64,000 bases of DNA. It comes from Jeongeupia wiesaeckerbachi. Lineage in GTDB: Bacteria; Pseudomonadota; Gammaproteobacteria; Burkholderiales; Chitinibacteraceae. The notes beneath the pieces are model-generated. The model ran no database searches. It was not told the origin of the DNA and saw nothing but the letters and a program-made list of their open reading frames with translations. Positions 52,608 through 60,925 of this stretch are shown one piece after another (position 1 is the first letter of the stretch; the number at the start of each line of letters is the position of its first letter). The position numbers and the translations under genes were made by a program. Location of the stretch: assembly GCF_050916355.1 (NCBI RefSeq), contig NZ_CP136946.1, positions 3,348,001 through 3,412,000 on the forward strand, read 5' to 3'.

Positions 52608-53339
52608 ATGACCGCACTCGACCAACTCGCCGACGCCATCCGCAACGCCCAGCACATTGCCGTGCTGTCCGGCGCCGGCATGAGCACCGAATCGGGCATT
52701 CCGGATTTCCGCTCGGCCAACGGCCTGTTCACCGGCAATCGCAGCTTTGCCGACGTGGTGTCGATCGACTACTTCATGGACGACGCCGCCGGCTTCTGGG
52801 CGGCTTTCCGCGAGATATTCAAGATCAAGCTCGCCGGCGGCTACCAGCCCAATGCCGGCCACGCCTTTCTCGCCGAGCTGGCACGGGCACACGGCAAGCG
52901 CGTCTCGGTGCTGACGCAGAACATCGATGGCCTGCACCACAAGGCCGGCAGCGACGAGGTACTGGAAATGCATGGCTCGTTGATGGGCGCGACCTGCCTG
53001 TTTTGCCACACCGGCCACGATCTGGCCTGGGTGCAGCAACACGAGGTGCCGCGCTGCCGCGCTTGCGGCATGGTGATCAAACCCGACGTCGTGCTTTACG
53101 GTGAGGCGGTGCCGCTGATCGAACCGGCGTTCGATCTCGCCACGCAGGCCGACCTACTGATCGTCATGGGCTCATCGCTCGAAGTCGGCCCGGTCAACCT
53201 GATTCCGCTCGAAGCGCGCCGTGCCGGCGTGCCAACCGCCTTGATCAACCTGTCGGCCACCCGGCTCGACCACGCCTTCGACGTACGTATCGAAGCGGGC
53301 ATCGGCGACACCTGCCAGCAACTCGCGGCGCGACTCTAG
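52608..53339 (+). CDS. NAD-dependent deacylase, sirtuin
   Basis: 243 aa Sir2. AVLSGAGMSTESGIPDFRSA (Rossmann/NAD), LTQNIDGLHHKAGS, the catalytic His in EMHGSL, a zinc ribbon CLFC...CRAC, KPDVVLYGEAVP, GSSLEVGPVNLIP and LSATRLD. Bacterial class U/III type. Removes acetyl or succinyl groups from lysine with NAD+. It converges on nsrR with a 4-bp overlap. Confidence 0.92.
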   Translation: MTALDQLADAIRNAQHIAVLSGAGMSTESGIPDFRSANGLFTGNRSFADVVSIDYFMDDAAGFWAAFREIFKIKLAGGYQPNAGHAFLAELARAHGKRVSVLTQNIDGLHHKAGSDEVLEMHGSLMGATCLFCHTGHDLAWVQQHEVPRCRACGMVIKPDVVLYGEAVPLIEPAFDLATQADLLIVMGSSLEVGPVNLIPLEARRAGVPTALINLSATRLDHAFDVRIEAGIGDTCQQLAARL

Positions 53340-53800
53340 GCACGGTTCGCGCGCCCGATCGCATCGGCGTCGATGCCGAACACCTGCGCCAGCGGCGCGG
53401 GCTCGGCAAGCAGTTCGGCCAGCGTGTGTTTGCCGAGTTCGGCATAGAACGCCTCCTGCGCTGCGTGCAGCACCCCCTTGAGCCGGCACACCGCGCCGAT
53501 CCGGCACTGCGAATGTGCGCGGTCGAAACACTCGACGAGCACATCGTTGGTTTCGGTCAGCCGCACCAGTTCGCCGATATTGATATCGGCCGGATCGCGC
53601 GCCAGCCGCATCCCGCCGCCCTTGCCGCGCTGCGTGGCAAGGTATTGGTGCTGGCTGAGGAAATGCACGACCTTCATCAGGTGGTTGGACGAAATGTCGT
53701 ACACCTCGGCCAGCTCGGCGATCGTCACCAGCCGGTCGCGCGCCAGACCGGCATACATCAGCACTCGCAGGCTGTAGTCGGTAAATCGGGTTAGTCTCAT
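53336..53800 (-). CDS. nsrR: Nitric oxide-sensing repressor NsrR
   Basis: 154 aa Rrf2 regulator. MRLTRFTDYSLRVLMYAGL is the NsrR start; HTH with DISSNHLMKVVHFLSQ; three cysteines C91, C99 and C105 (CFDRAHSQCRIGAVC) that bind the NO-sensitive Fe-S cluster. NsrR represses NO-detoxification genes until NO destroys the cluster. Its operators are seen at the neighbouring transcription units. No ribosome site is visible, so it may be leaderless, with an operator-like half site at its start. Confidence 0.93.
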   Translation of the reverse strand: MRLTRFTDYSLRVLMYAGLARDRLVTIAELAEVYDISSNHLMKVVHFLSQHQYLATQRGKGGGMRLARDPADINIGELVRLTETNDVLVECFDRAHSQCRIGAVCRLKGVLHAAQEAFYAELGKHTLAELLAEPAPLAQVFGIDADAIGRANRA

Positions 53801-53820
53801 AAGGTGTATTTTACATATTG
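53801..53820. promoter_or_regulatory. NsrR-like site at the nsrR start
   Basis: AAGGTGTATTTTACATATTG directly upstream of the nsrR start codon. Left half resembles AAGATGTATTT; the right half is poor. Probable autoregulation. Confidence 0.45.
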
Positions 53821-53846
53821 ATTTTGAAATCGGCGTCGTGATAATT

Positions 53847-53869
53847 TTGATGCATCAAAAATACATCTT
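53847..53869. promoter_or_regulatory. NsrR operator before the DUF59 gene
   Basis: TTGATGCATCA, one base, AAATACATCTT: an 11-1-11 inverted repeat matching the NsrR consensus AAGATGYATTT on the minus strand. It ends 12 bp before the ATG at 53882. Confidence 0.75.
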
Positions 53870-53881
53870 AAAGGTGCCGCG

Positions 53882-54190
53882 ATGCCGATCACGACCGGAC
53901 AGATCTTGGCCGCCCTCGCCGACGTCATCGATCCGGAGGTCGGCGAAGACATCGTCGCGATCGGCCTGATCTACGACGTTGCAATCGGCGATGCGGCAAT
54001 CACCGTCACGATGACGATGACGTCGGCCGCGTGCCCGATGGGCGACCTCATTATCGACGAAGTCCGCAACGTACTCGCCGCGGTCGCTCCCGAAGACACC
54101 GGCATCCGGATCGACCTTGTCTGGGAACCGGCGTGGACGCCGGGCCGGATGTCGCCGGCGCTGCGCCAACGCTTCGGCTGGCAAGCATGA
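53882..54190 (+). CDS. DUF59/MIP18-family Fe-S assembly protein (SufT-like)
   Basis: 102 aa. DPEVGEDIVAIGLIYDVAIG and MTSAACPMGDLIIDEV are the DUF59 motifs, with the conserved Cys. Proteins of this type help mature or repair iron-sulfur clusters. Under an NsrR operator, repair after NO damage is the natural guess. It overlaps the following membrane-protein gene (ATGA). Confidence 0.85.
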   Translation: MPITTGQILAALADVIDPEVGEDIVAIGLIYDVAIGDAAITVTMTMTSAACPMGDLIIDEVRNVLAAVAPEDTGIRIDLVWEPAWTPGRMSPALRQRFGWQA

Positions 54191-55227
54191 ACCGCTTGCC
54201 TTTTCTGCTGCTGCCTGCACTGTTCTACCTCGCCATCGGCGGCGGTCTTGCACGACTAGGACTGGCGCTGCCGACCACGCTCGGCGCGATGGCGTGGCAC
54301 GGTTTCGTGATGATCGGCGGTGTGTTCGGCGGGCTGATCGCGGTCGAGCGCGCCGTGGCCGCCAAGGTGCCTTGGGCCTGGCTGGCGCCGCTCGCGGCCT
54401 TCGTCGGCGCGGCGCTGCTGCTGGCAAATCGGGTCGAGGGCGCGTGGGCGATCACGCTGGCCAGCGCGCTGCTGACCGCGGTGACGCTGCTACTGTGGCG
54501 CAAGCAGCCACAGCCATTCACCTTGCTGCTCGCCGTTGCCGCCGCCTGCTGGCTGATCGGCAATGGCCTGATGCTGGCCGTGACCGACACCAACGCCGTG
54601 CTCGGCTGGTGGGTCGCCTTTCTCGTCCTGACGATCGCGGCCGAGCGGCTTGAGCTGTCGCGGCTCATGCCCAAGCCCCGCCGGGCCGAAGCCGCCTTCG
54701 TCGCGATCACGCTGGCGATGCTCGCCGGTCTGGCACTGGCACAAGCCTGGCTGATCGCCGCAACGCAACTGCTGCTGGCCGTGTGGCTGCTGCGCTTCGA
54801 CGTCGCTCGCCACACGATCAAGGGCCGCGGTCTGCCGCGCTACATCGCGGTCTGCCTGCTGTCGGGCTACGGCTGGCTAGTGATCGGCGCCGCGGCCTTG
54901 TGGGCCAACGGCAACTACCTCGGCGGCCGCTTCGACGATCTCGCACTGCACGCTGTGCTGGTCGGCTTCGTCATGGCGATGGTGTTCGGCCATGCGGCGA
55001 TCATTCTGCCGGCGGTAACCGGCTGGCGCTTGCGTTACCACGCGCTGTTCTACCTGCCGCTGCTGCTGTTGCAGCTTGGGCTGCTGTGCAGGCTGGCCGG
55101 CACGCTGGCCGGGTTCCATGCTGCGATCGTAACCGGCGCCGGGCTCAACGGTATCGCGCTGCTGGTCTTCATCGCTACGGCCATTGCGCGGGTACAGCGC
55201 GGCCGACCCCGCACCGCATTCCAGTGA
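54187..55227 (+). CDS. NnrS-like membrane protein
   Basis: 346 aa, about ten hydrophobic helices. HGFVMIGGVFGGLIAVERA near residue 40 and ALHAVLVGFVMAMVFGHAAI near residue 255 contain His residues that could bind heme or copper, as in NnrS. NnrS protects metabolism against NO and is NsrR-controlled in other bacteria. The rest of the family pattern is weaker, so it may be a sister family. Coupled to the DUF59 gene. Confidence 0.7.
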   Translation: MNRLPFLLLPALFYLAIGGGLARLGLALPTTLGAMAWHGFVMIGGVFGGLIAVERAVAAKVPWAWLAPLAAFVGAALLLANRVEGAWAITLASALLTAVTLLLWRKQPQPFTLLLAVAAACWLIGNGLMLAVTDTNAVLGWWVAFLVLTIAAERLELSRLMPKPRRAEAAFVAITLAMLAGLALAQAWLIAATQLLLAVWLLRFDVARHTIKGRGLPRYIAVCLLSGYGWLVIGAAALWANGNYLGGRFDDLALHAVLVGFVMAMVFGHAAIILPAVTGWRLRYHALFYLPLLLLQLGLLCRLAGTLAGFHAAIVTGAGLNGIALLVFIATAIARVQRGRPRTAFQ

Positions 55228-55275
55228 TCAGGTGATGGCCACAAGGCAAGGCCACACCGTTTTCTTTCTCTCTTA

Positions 55276-55298
55276 AAGATGTATTTTATTTACATTTA
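55276..55298. promoter_or_regulatory. NsrR operator before norV
   Basis: AAGATGTATTT, one base, ATTTACATTTA: an 11-1-11 repeat (right half 7 of 11) 22 bp before the norV ATG. The left half is the perfect NsrR half-site. Confidence 0.78.
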
Positions 55299-55319
55299 TC
55301 AAGCAACGAGGTCAGCACC

Positions 55320-56705
55320 ATGGGATTTCAGGTCAAGAACAATATCCGCTGGGTCGGCAAGCAAGACTGGGAACTGCGCGAGTTCCACGGCAGCGAATAC
55401 AGCACCCACCGCGGTTCGAGCTACAACAGCTACCTGATCCAGGAGGAGAAGGTCGCGCTGATCGACACCGTCTGGGCACCGTATGCCGAGGAGTTCGTCG
55501 CCAATCTTGCCAAGGAGATCGACCTCGACCAGATCGACTACATCATCGCCAACCACGGCGAGATCGACCACAGCGGCGCGCTACCGGCACTGATGGCGCG
55601 CATCCCGAATGCGCCGATCTACTGCACCGAAAACGGCGTCAAGTCGCTCAAGGGCCATTACCACCAGGACTGGAACTTCAGGGTGGTGAAAACCGGCGAT
55701 TCGCTCGATCTGGGCAACGGCAAGCAGCTGGTTTTCGTCGAAATGCCGATGCTGCACTGGCCCGACAGCATGGCGACCTATATGACCGGCGACGCGGTGC
55801 TGTTCAGCAACGACGCCTTCGGCCAGCACTACGCCAGTGCACAGATGTTCAACGACCTGTGCGACCAGAACGAGCTGTACGAGGAGTGCATCAAGTACTA
55901 CGCCAATATCCTCACGCCGTTCAGCCCGCTGGTGACACGCAAGATCGAGGAAGTGCTGTCGCTGCAGCTGCCGATCGACATGATCGCGACCAGCCACGGC
56001 ATCATCTGGCGCGACAAGCCGACGCAAATCGTCGAGCAGTACCTGAAATGGGCCGACGACTATCAGGAAAACCAGATCACGCTGATCTACGACACGATGT
56101 GGAACGGCACGCGGATGATGGCCGACGCCATTGCCGAGGGCATCCGCGCCGTCGATCCCGATGTGGTGATCAAGCTGTTCAATTTGTCGAACACCGACAA
56201 GAACGACGTGCTGACCCACGTGTTCAAGTCCAAGGCCATCCTCGTCGGCAGCCCGACGATCAACAACGTGATGCTGCCGCATATCGCCGCGCTGCTCGAA
56301 GACATGGAGGGGCTGCGCTTCCGCAACAAGACCGCAGCGGCGTTCGGCACGCACGGCTGGAGCGGTGGCGCCGTGGCGCGGATTGCCAAGCAGCTCGGCG
56401 AAGCCGGCTTCAGGGTGATCAACGACGGCATCACCGCCGAATGGCGGCCGACCGACGGCGCGCTCGCCGATGCAACCGCCTTCGGCCAGCGTTTCGCCAC
56501 CGCCCTCGCCGCGCCGGCCGCCGACACCGACTGCAGCTGTCAGCAGAACGGCAAGATGCGCTGCAAGACCTGCTCGTGGATCTACGACCCGGCGGTGGGC
56601 GACGCCAATCAGGGCGTGGCCACCGGTACCGCCTGGGCCGACGTGCCGGACACTTTCCTGTGCCCGACGTGCTTCATGGGCAAGGGCGACTTCGTACCGG
56701 CCTGA
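55320..56705 (+). CDS. norV: Flavorubredoxin NorV (anaerobic NO reductase)
   Basis: 461 aa. Diiron beta-lactamase-like domain (about 1-245): NHGEIDHSGALPALM with the metal ligands and HWPDSMATYM. Flavodoxin domain (250-395): LIYDTMWNGTRMMADAI binding FMN and GSPTINNVMLPHIA. C-terminal rubredoxin (410-461): MRCKTCSWIYDP and FLCPTCFMGKGDF, four Cys for iron. Reduces NO to N2O, with electrons from NorW. An NsrR box stands just upstream, not a NorR/sigma-54 element. Confidence 0.95.
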   Translation: MGFQVKNNIRWVGKQDWELREFHGSEYSTHRGSSYNSYLIQEEKVALIDTVWAPYAEEFVANLAKEIDLDQIDYIIANHGEIDHSGALPALMARIPNAPIYCTENGVKSLKGHYHQDWNFRVVKTGDSLDLGNGKQLVFVEMPMLHWPDSMATYMTGDAVLFSNDAFGQHYASAQMFNDLCDQNELYEECIKYYANILTPFSPLVTRKIEEVLSLQLPIDMIATSHGIIWRDKPTQIVEQYLKWADDYQENQITLIYDTMWNGTRMMADAIAEGIRAVDPDVVIKLFNLSNTDKNDVLTHVFKSKAILVGSPTINNVMLPHIAALLEDMEGLRFRNKTAAAFGTHGWSGGAVARIAKQLGEAGFRVINDGITAEWRPTDGALADATAFGQRFATALAAPAADTDCSCQQNGKMRCKTCSWIYDPAVGDANQGVATGTAWADVPDTFLCPTCFMGKGDFVPA

Positions 56706-56752
56706 CTCTCCGGGTCGGTTCGCCGGCCCGATCACCGAACAGAGGAAATGCG

Positions 56753-57865
56753 ATGAACAGACCCATCGTCATCATCGGCAGCGGCCACGCCGGCTACACG
56801 CTGGCGCGCGCCTACCGCAAACTGAACCGCACCCGGCCGGTCGTCGTCGTCACCGCCGACGACGGTGCCGACTACCCGAAACCACAGCTCAGCCACGCCT
56901 TCGGCAACGGCGCCAGCGCCGAGCGGCTGATCCGGCAGACCGCCAGCGAGGTCGCCTTTGACGCCAGCATCATGGTACTGCCGCACACCACGGTAACCGG
57001 CATCGATTTCGACCGGCAACTCGTCGACCTCGGCCAACGCAGCCTGCCCTACGGCGAGCTGGTGCTGGCGGTCGGCGCACGGCCCATTGTGCCGACAATG
57101 GCCGGCGACGCCGTCGCTGCCGTGCTGACGCTCAACAACCTCGGCGACTATCGCGTGTTGCGCGAACGGCTCGACGCCAGCGAACACGTGCTCGTGATCG
57201 GTGGCGGGCTGATCGGCACCGAAATCGCCCACGACATCGCCCGCCACAAGCGGGTCACGCTGGTTGACGTCAATGCGCGGGTACTGTTGAAACAGGCGCC
57301 GCCGGTCATCAGCGCCCGGCTGCAGTCGGCGCTCGGCGATGTCGACTTCCGCTTCGGCACCCAAGTGACGGCAATCGACCATGATGGCGGGCGATTGCGG
57401 GCAACGCTGGCCGACGGCGATACGCTCACGGTCGACGCCGTCGTCTGCGCCGCCGGGTTGCGGCCGCGACTCGATCTGGCACAGGGGTTGGATACGGCAA
57501 CCGGCATCATCGTCGACGCCGAGCTGCGCACCTCACGCGAACACGTTTACGCGCTGGGCGATTGCGCCGAGATCGACGGCCGCGTCCTGCCCTACCTGCA
57601 ACCGATCACGCTGTCGGCGAACGCGCTGGCGCAGACGCTGGCCGGCACGCCGACCGCGGTCGCCTTCGGGCCGATGCCGGTCGCGGTCAAGACGCCGCGC
57701 TATCCGGTTCAGCTCGGCGGCATTACCGATGGCGAAGTCGACTGGCAAATCGACGAGGACAGCCGCGGCCTGACCGCCCGAGCCATACGGGATGGCCAGC
57801 TTGTCGGCTATGCGACCGGCGGTGGTCACAACGGCTTCCGGCTGCTGTCGCAACTGATGCGCTGA
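56753..57865 (+). CDS. norW: NorW, NADH:flavorubredoxin reductase
   Basis: 370 aa FAD-dependent disulfide-reductase-type oxidoreductase. VIIGSGHAGYTLARAYRKL is the FAD loop, HVLVIGGGLIGTEIAHDIA the NADH loop, VYALGDCAEIDGRVLPYLQP the second FAD contact. Passes electrons from NADH to the rubredoxin domain of NorV. AGAGGAAA precedes the ATG. Same order as norVW in E. coli. Confidence 0.93.
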   Translation: MNRPIVIIGSGHAGYTLARAYRKLNRTRPVVVVTADDGADYPKPQLSHAFGNGASAERLIRQTASEVAFDASIMVLPHTTVTGIDFDRQLVDLGQRSLPYGELVLAVGARPIVPTMAGDAVAAVLTLNNLGDYRVLRERLDASEHVLVIGGGLIGTEIAHDIARHKRVTLVDVNARVLLKQAPPVISARLQSALGDVDFRFGTQVTAIDHDGGRLRATLADGDTLTVDAVVCAAGLRPRLDLAQGLDTATGIIVDAELRTSREHVYALGDCAEIDGRVLPYLQPITLSANALAQTLAGTPTAVAFGPMPVAVKTPRYPVQLGGITDGEVDWQIDEDSRGLTARAIRDGQLVGYATGGGHNGFRLLSQLMR

Positions 57866-58061
57866 GTCCCCTCAAGGCAAAGTGCCAAGCGCTGAACCGA
57901 TCACCCCGTGTCGCCGCGATTTCAGCGCGCATACGCCGGGCAGATTGGTGCACACCGAAACGCCCCGCTGCCGCTCGAACAGTTTTTCCCGCTGAGCTGC
58001 AACAACGATGCTACGAACAATGCGGGGCCGACACCGTCGGCCAGCCAACCGGAGCACAACG

Positions 58062-58499
58062 ATGGACAAACAGCACACCGAGCCGTTCGCACAGGCGCTT
58101 GCCGCTTACAAGGCCGCCGTCTTCACCAAGGATGCCGACGCCTTTGCCGCGCTGTACGGCGATGACGTAACCGTCTTCGACATGTGGGGCGCATGGGCGC
58201 TGCACGGCCAGCCCGCCTGGCGGGCCATGGCGGTGGACTGGTTCGCATCGCTGGGCGATGAACGCGTCGAGGTCGACTTCACCGCGGTGCAGACGACGCA
58301 AAACGACGGGATCGCCGCCGGGCATGCGATTGCCACCTATACCGCCATCGCCGCCGACGGCAAGGTGCTGCGGGCGCAAAGCAACCGGATCACGATGATT
58401 CTGAAGCGCGCCGACACCGTCTGGCACATCATCCACGAACACACATCGGCACCGCTTGACCCCGGATCGCAGCGGGTCATGCTGGACCAGCCGGGCTGA
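58062..58499 (+). CDS. SnoaL-like (NTF2 fold) protein
   Basis: 145 aa. FAQALAAYKAAVFTKDADAF, FAALYGDDVTVFDMWGAWAL and VWHIIHEHTSAPLDPGS match the SnoaL-3/DUF4440 NTF2-like family. Cytoplasmic; ligand unknown. CGGAG precedes the ATG. Confidence 0.85.
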   Translation: MDKQHTEPFAQALAAYKAAVFTKDADAFAALYGDDVTVFDMWGAWALHGQPAWRAMAVDWFASLGDERVEVDFTAVQTTQNDGIAAGHAIATYTAIAADGKVLRAQSNRITMILKRADTVWHIIHEHTSAPLDPGSQRVMLDQPG

Positions 58500-58521
58500 T
58501 GTGTCCCCTCGCCAGGCCACC

Positions 58522-59574
58522 TCAGCCCGGGGTGCGTTCGGCCACCGCGACGGTGCCGCAACTATGGCAGAAATGACCAAAAGCACTCTTGCGCGTCTGG
58601 CAATGCCCGCAATGGTCGAACAGGCAGATGCCGCAGTGCATGCAGAAGTTGCGACCGGTGTCTTTCAGATCCACGGGCCGCTCGCAGCCCGGGCAGATCT
58701 GCTTGGCCATGCGCGCCTGCGCCAAGTCATAGCTCAGCGCCTGACGACGCTGCGCATCCGGTTTTTGTTCGGCCAGCTTCTGCTGCGCCAGATAGCGCTG
58801 CATCGCACCGATCAGGTAATGGCCAATCACGCCGGTAAGCACAATGCCGACGATGTAGCGGACGTAGCCGCCGTAGTTGGGCAAATACGGGACGAGTTCG
58901 ACAAAGAACGCGAACAGCGCAAAAAACACGAAGCCCCAGACGAAGGGCCAATGCGCGCTTTTGCGCTTCTTGACGAACAGCCAGCCGGCAATCAGCAGCA
59001 GCGGCAACGTCACCGCCAGCCGGAACAGGAAGACGCGCATTTCCTGCGCACGCACCGCAGATTCATAGGCCTTGCGGCCGCCATCCTCTAGCTTGGACAG
59101 GGTTTGTTGATTGCGTTCGGCTTCGCGCTGCAGCGTCAGATCGCCCTGTTGCAGCCGTTCAAGCGCCTGTTGTGCGTTGCGCTCGCTGGCCTTGAGCGCA
59201 TCGAGCGCACGCGTGCGGGCAATCAGCTCGCGATCCTGCTCGGGCAACTCGGTCGCCTTGCGCGTGGCCAGCCAGTTGGCGAAGGTTTCCCTGGCGCTCT
59301 GGTTGGCATTGCCCGCGGCCGTCAGCGTCAGTTCGGCCTGCGCAATCGCATCCTGAGTGTCCTTGCGTTGCGCGGTGTTGGCGGAGATCGCCGCTCGCAC
59401 CCTCGCAAGCTGGGCCGGATCAATGAATTGTTCGGGTTCCAGCGTCCGCTCGACCTTGGGCAGATCGCCGACGATCAGGCCACCGAGGCCGATGAGGAAG
59501 CTGGCGAACACCAGCGCGACCAGCCAGAGGCCGCGCTGAAACCATTTCTCCGATAACCGCAGCCCCTTGCTCAT
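58522..59574 (-). CDS. Coiled-coil membrane protein with zinc ribbons
   Basis: 350 aa. TM1 (about 15-37), a long charged coiled coil (about 60-175), TM helices (about 180-262), then two zinc-ribbon-like clusters at the C-terminus: CPGCERPVDLKDTGRNFC, CMHCGICLFDHCGHC and CHSCG, ten or more Cys. The layout resembles the YgiM/zinc-ribbon families but I do not recognise it exactly. Role unknown; the cysteines point to metal binding on the cytoplasmic side. Confidence 0.65.
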   Translation of the reverse strand: MSKGLRLSEKWFQRGLWLVALVFASFLIGLGGLIVGDLPKVERTLEPEQFIDPAQLARVRAAISANTAQRKDTQDAIAQAELTLTAAGNANQSARETFANWLATRKATELPEQDRELIARTRALDALKASERNAQQALERLQQGDLTLQREAERNQQTLSKLEDGGRKAYESAVRAQEMRVFLFRLAVTLPLLLIAGWLFVKKRKSAHWPFVWGFVFFALFAFFVELVPYLPNYGGYVRYIVGIVLTGVIGHYLIGAMQRYLAQQKLAEQKPDAQRRQALSYDLAQARMAKQICPGCERPVDLKDTGRNFCMHCGICLFDHCGHCQTRKSAFGHFCHSCGTVAVAERTPG

Positions 59575-59791
59575 CCGTTTCTCCGTTCAGACATGGCCAG
59601 ACTTTCGCATTGTGCTTGCCGTTCTATTTCCGTCGAACAGCCTGCGACCTACTTCGACACGGTAGCCGACGGCATCGCATTTTCCGAGCGGATGTTGTCG
59701 GAGCAATGTTCGGCCGCTTGGCGGCAGCCGCCACTCGCCATGCGCACGGCACCGCGCGCCCGCGACGGAAAGCCGTGGGGAAACCGGGTAT

Positions 59792-60751
59792 TTAGAAACT
59801 GCAGGCGAGGCCGACCGAGATACCGGAGACGTTGTTGCCGAATACGTAACGCGTCACTAGGCGTGTCCGGGTGACGAGCACATTGTATTTGCTCGAATCC
59901 AGTTCAACGCCGGCACCGATCGACGTCAGGTAATTGAAGCCGAGCGCACCGCGCAAATCGCCGATGAACTGCGTCTGCGCAAATTCGAGCACATAGCGGA
60001 ACGGCCGGTCGAGCAGGCTCCAGTCGCTGATCGGCGCTCGGTAGCGCGCCCACAGGCTGGCGCTTTCGGCGGTGGAAGTCCCCTGCACCGATTCATCGCT
60101 GTTGCCGAAGCTTTTGAGCTGGATATTGCTGTAGCGCAGCTCGATATCGATATCGCGTTCCGGTTGCAGATCCTCGTAGTCGAGCATGATCGAACCGCCG
60201 AGCCCGTAAGCGCTGAGCGCGCCACCGTCGAGGAAATTGAACTCGCGGTCGACCTGTCGTTCGACATACCACTTGGCCGCGGTCACATCGCTGGCTACCT
60301 GGCCGACGGCGAAGTTGAAAATCGGCCGGATCACCAGATGCTCGGCAATCGGGAAATCCCAGCCGATGCCGCCGCTGGCCGACAGGCTGTTCCATTTGAG
60401 CGGCAACCTGCGCTCCTCCTGGCCATCGGTTGCGACAAAGGTCGGGTCATAACGGGCGTATGACAGGGCGCCCTCCAGATAAACCGGCACCGACTGGCTC
60501 ATCGTCGCACCGCCGCCGAGTTGGGTCATGTTCAGCCCGGCATCGCCGCTCGACACATTGTTGATCGACAGCGAGCTTGTCGTGACGTCCGGCACGACCG
60601 TATAGCCCATTAGCGCCAGCACACCATTGGCGCGCTCCTGAACGTTGGCGTCGACCAGCTTGAATCGGCGTTCATCGTCGGCATGCGCAGCCGCGCAGAC
60701 ACCCAACGCAGTGGCACACACGAGATGGCGGTATTGCAGGAATCGGAACAT
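59792..60751 (-). CDS. Outer-membrane beta-barrel, autotransporter-like
   Basis: 319 aa. Signal peptide (LVCATALGVCAAAHA), then alternating strands throughout and a C-terminal Phe (VGLACSF), as in outer-membrane barrels. LGGGATMSQSVPVYLEGALSY and VTRYVFGNNVSGISVGLA suggest the solitary autotransporter-barrel group. No passenger domain. Weak ribosome site. Function unknown. Confidence 0.72.
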   Translation of the reverse strand: MFRFLQYRHLVCATALGVCAAAHADDERRFKLVDANVQERANGVLALMGYTVVPDVTTSSLSINNVSSGDAGLNMTQLGGGATMSQSVPVYLEGALSYARYDPTFVATDGQEERRLPLKWNSLSASGGIGWDFPIAEHLVIRPIFNFAVGQVASDVTAAKWYVERQVDREFNFLDGGALSAYGLGGSIMLDYEDLQPERDIDIELRYSNIQLKSFGNSDESVQGTSTAESASLWARYRAPISDWSLLDRPFRYVLEFAQTQFIGDLRGALGFNYLTSIGAGVELDSSKYNVLVTRTRLVTRYVFGNNVSGISVGLACSF

Positions 60752-60891
60752 GGACAAAACAGACCTAAAAAACGATGGAATTCGGAACAAGCCGGCTATT
60801 GTCGCCAAGCCTTGTTGCGACTACAACCATCATGGCCCATCGGCAACAATCGCGGCAACATTGGGCACCCGCCTCCCAGCCCCGGCGGGTA

Positions 60892-60900
60892 TGCGATAAT
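60892..60900 (+). promoter_or_regulatory. Extended -10 of the M48 protease gene
   Basis: TG-C-GATAAT, an extended -10 element 25 bp before the ATG at 60926. Confidence 0.45.
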
Positions 60901-60925
60901 CGGCCATCCCTGCCGGAGTAAACCG

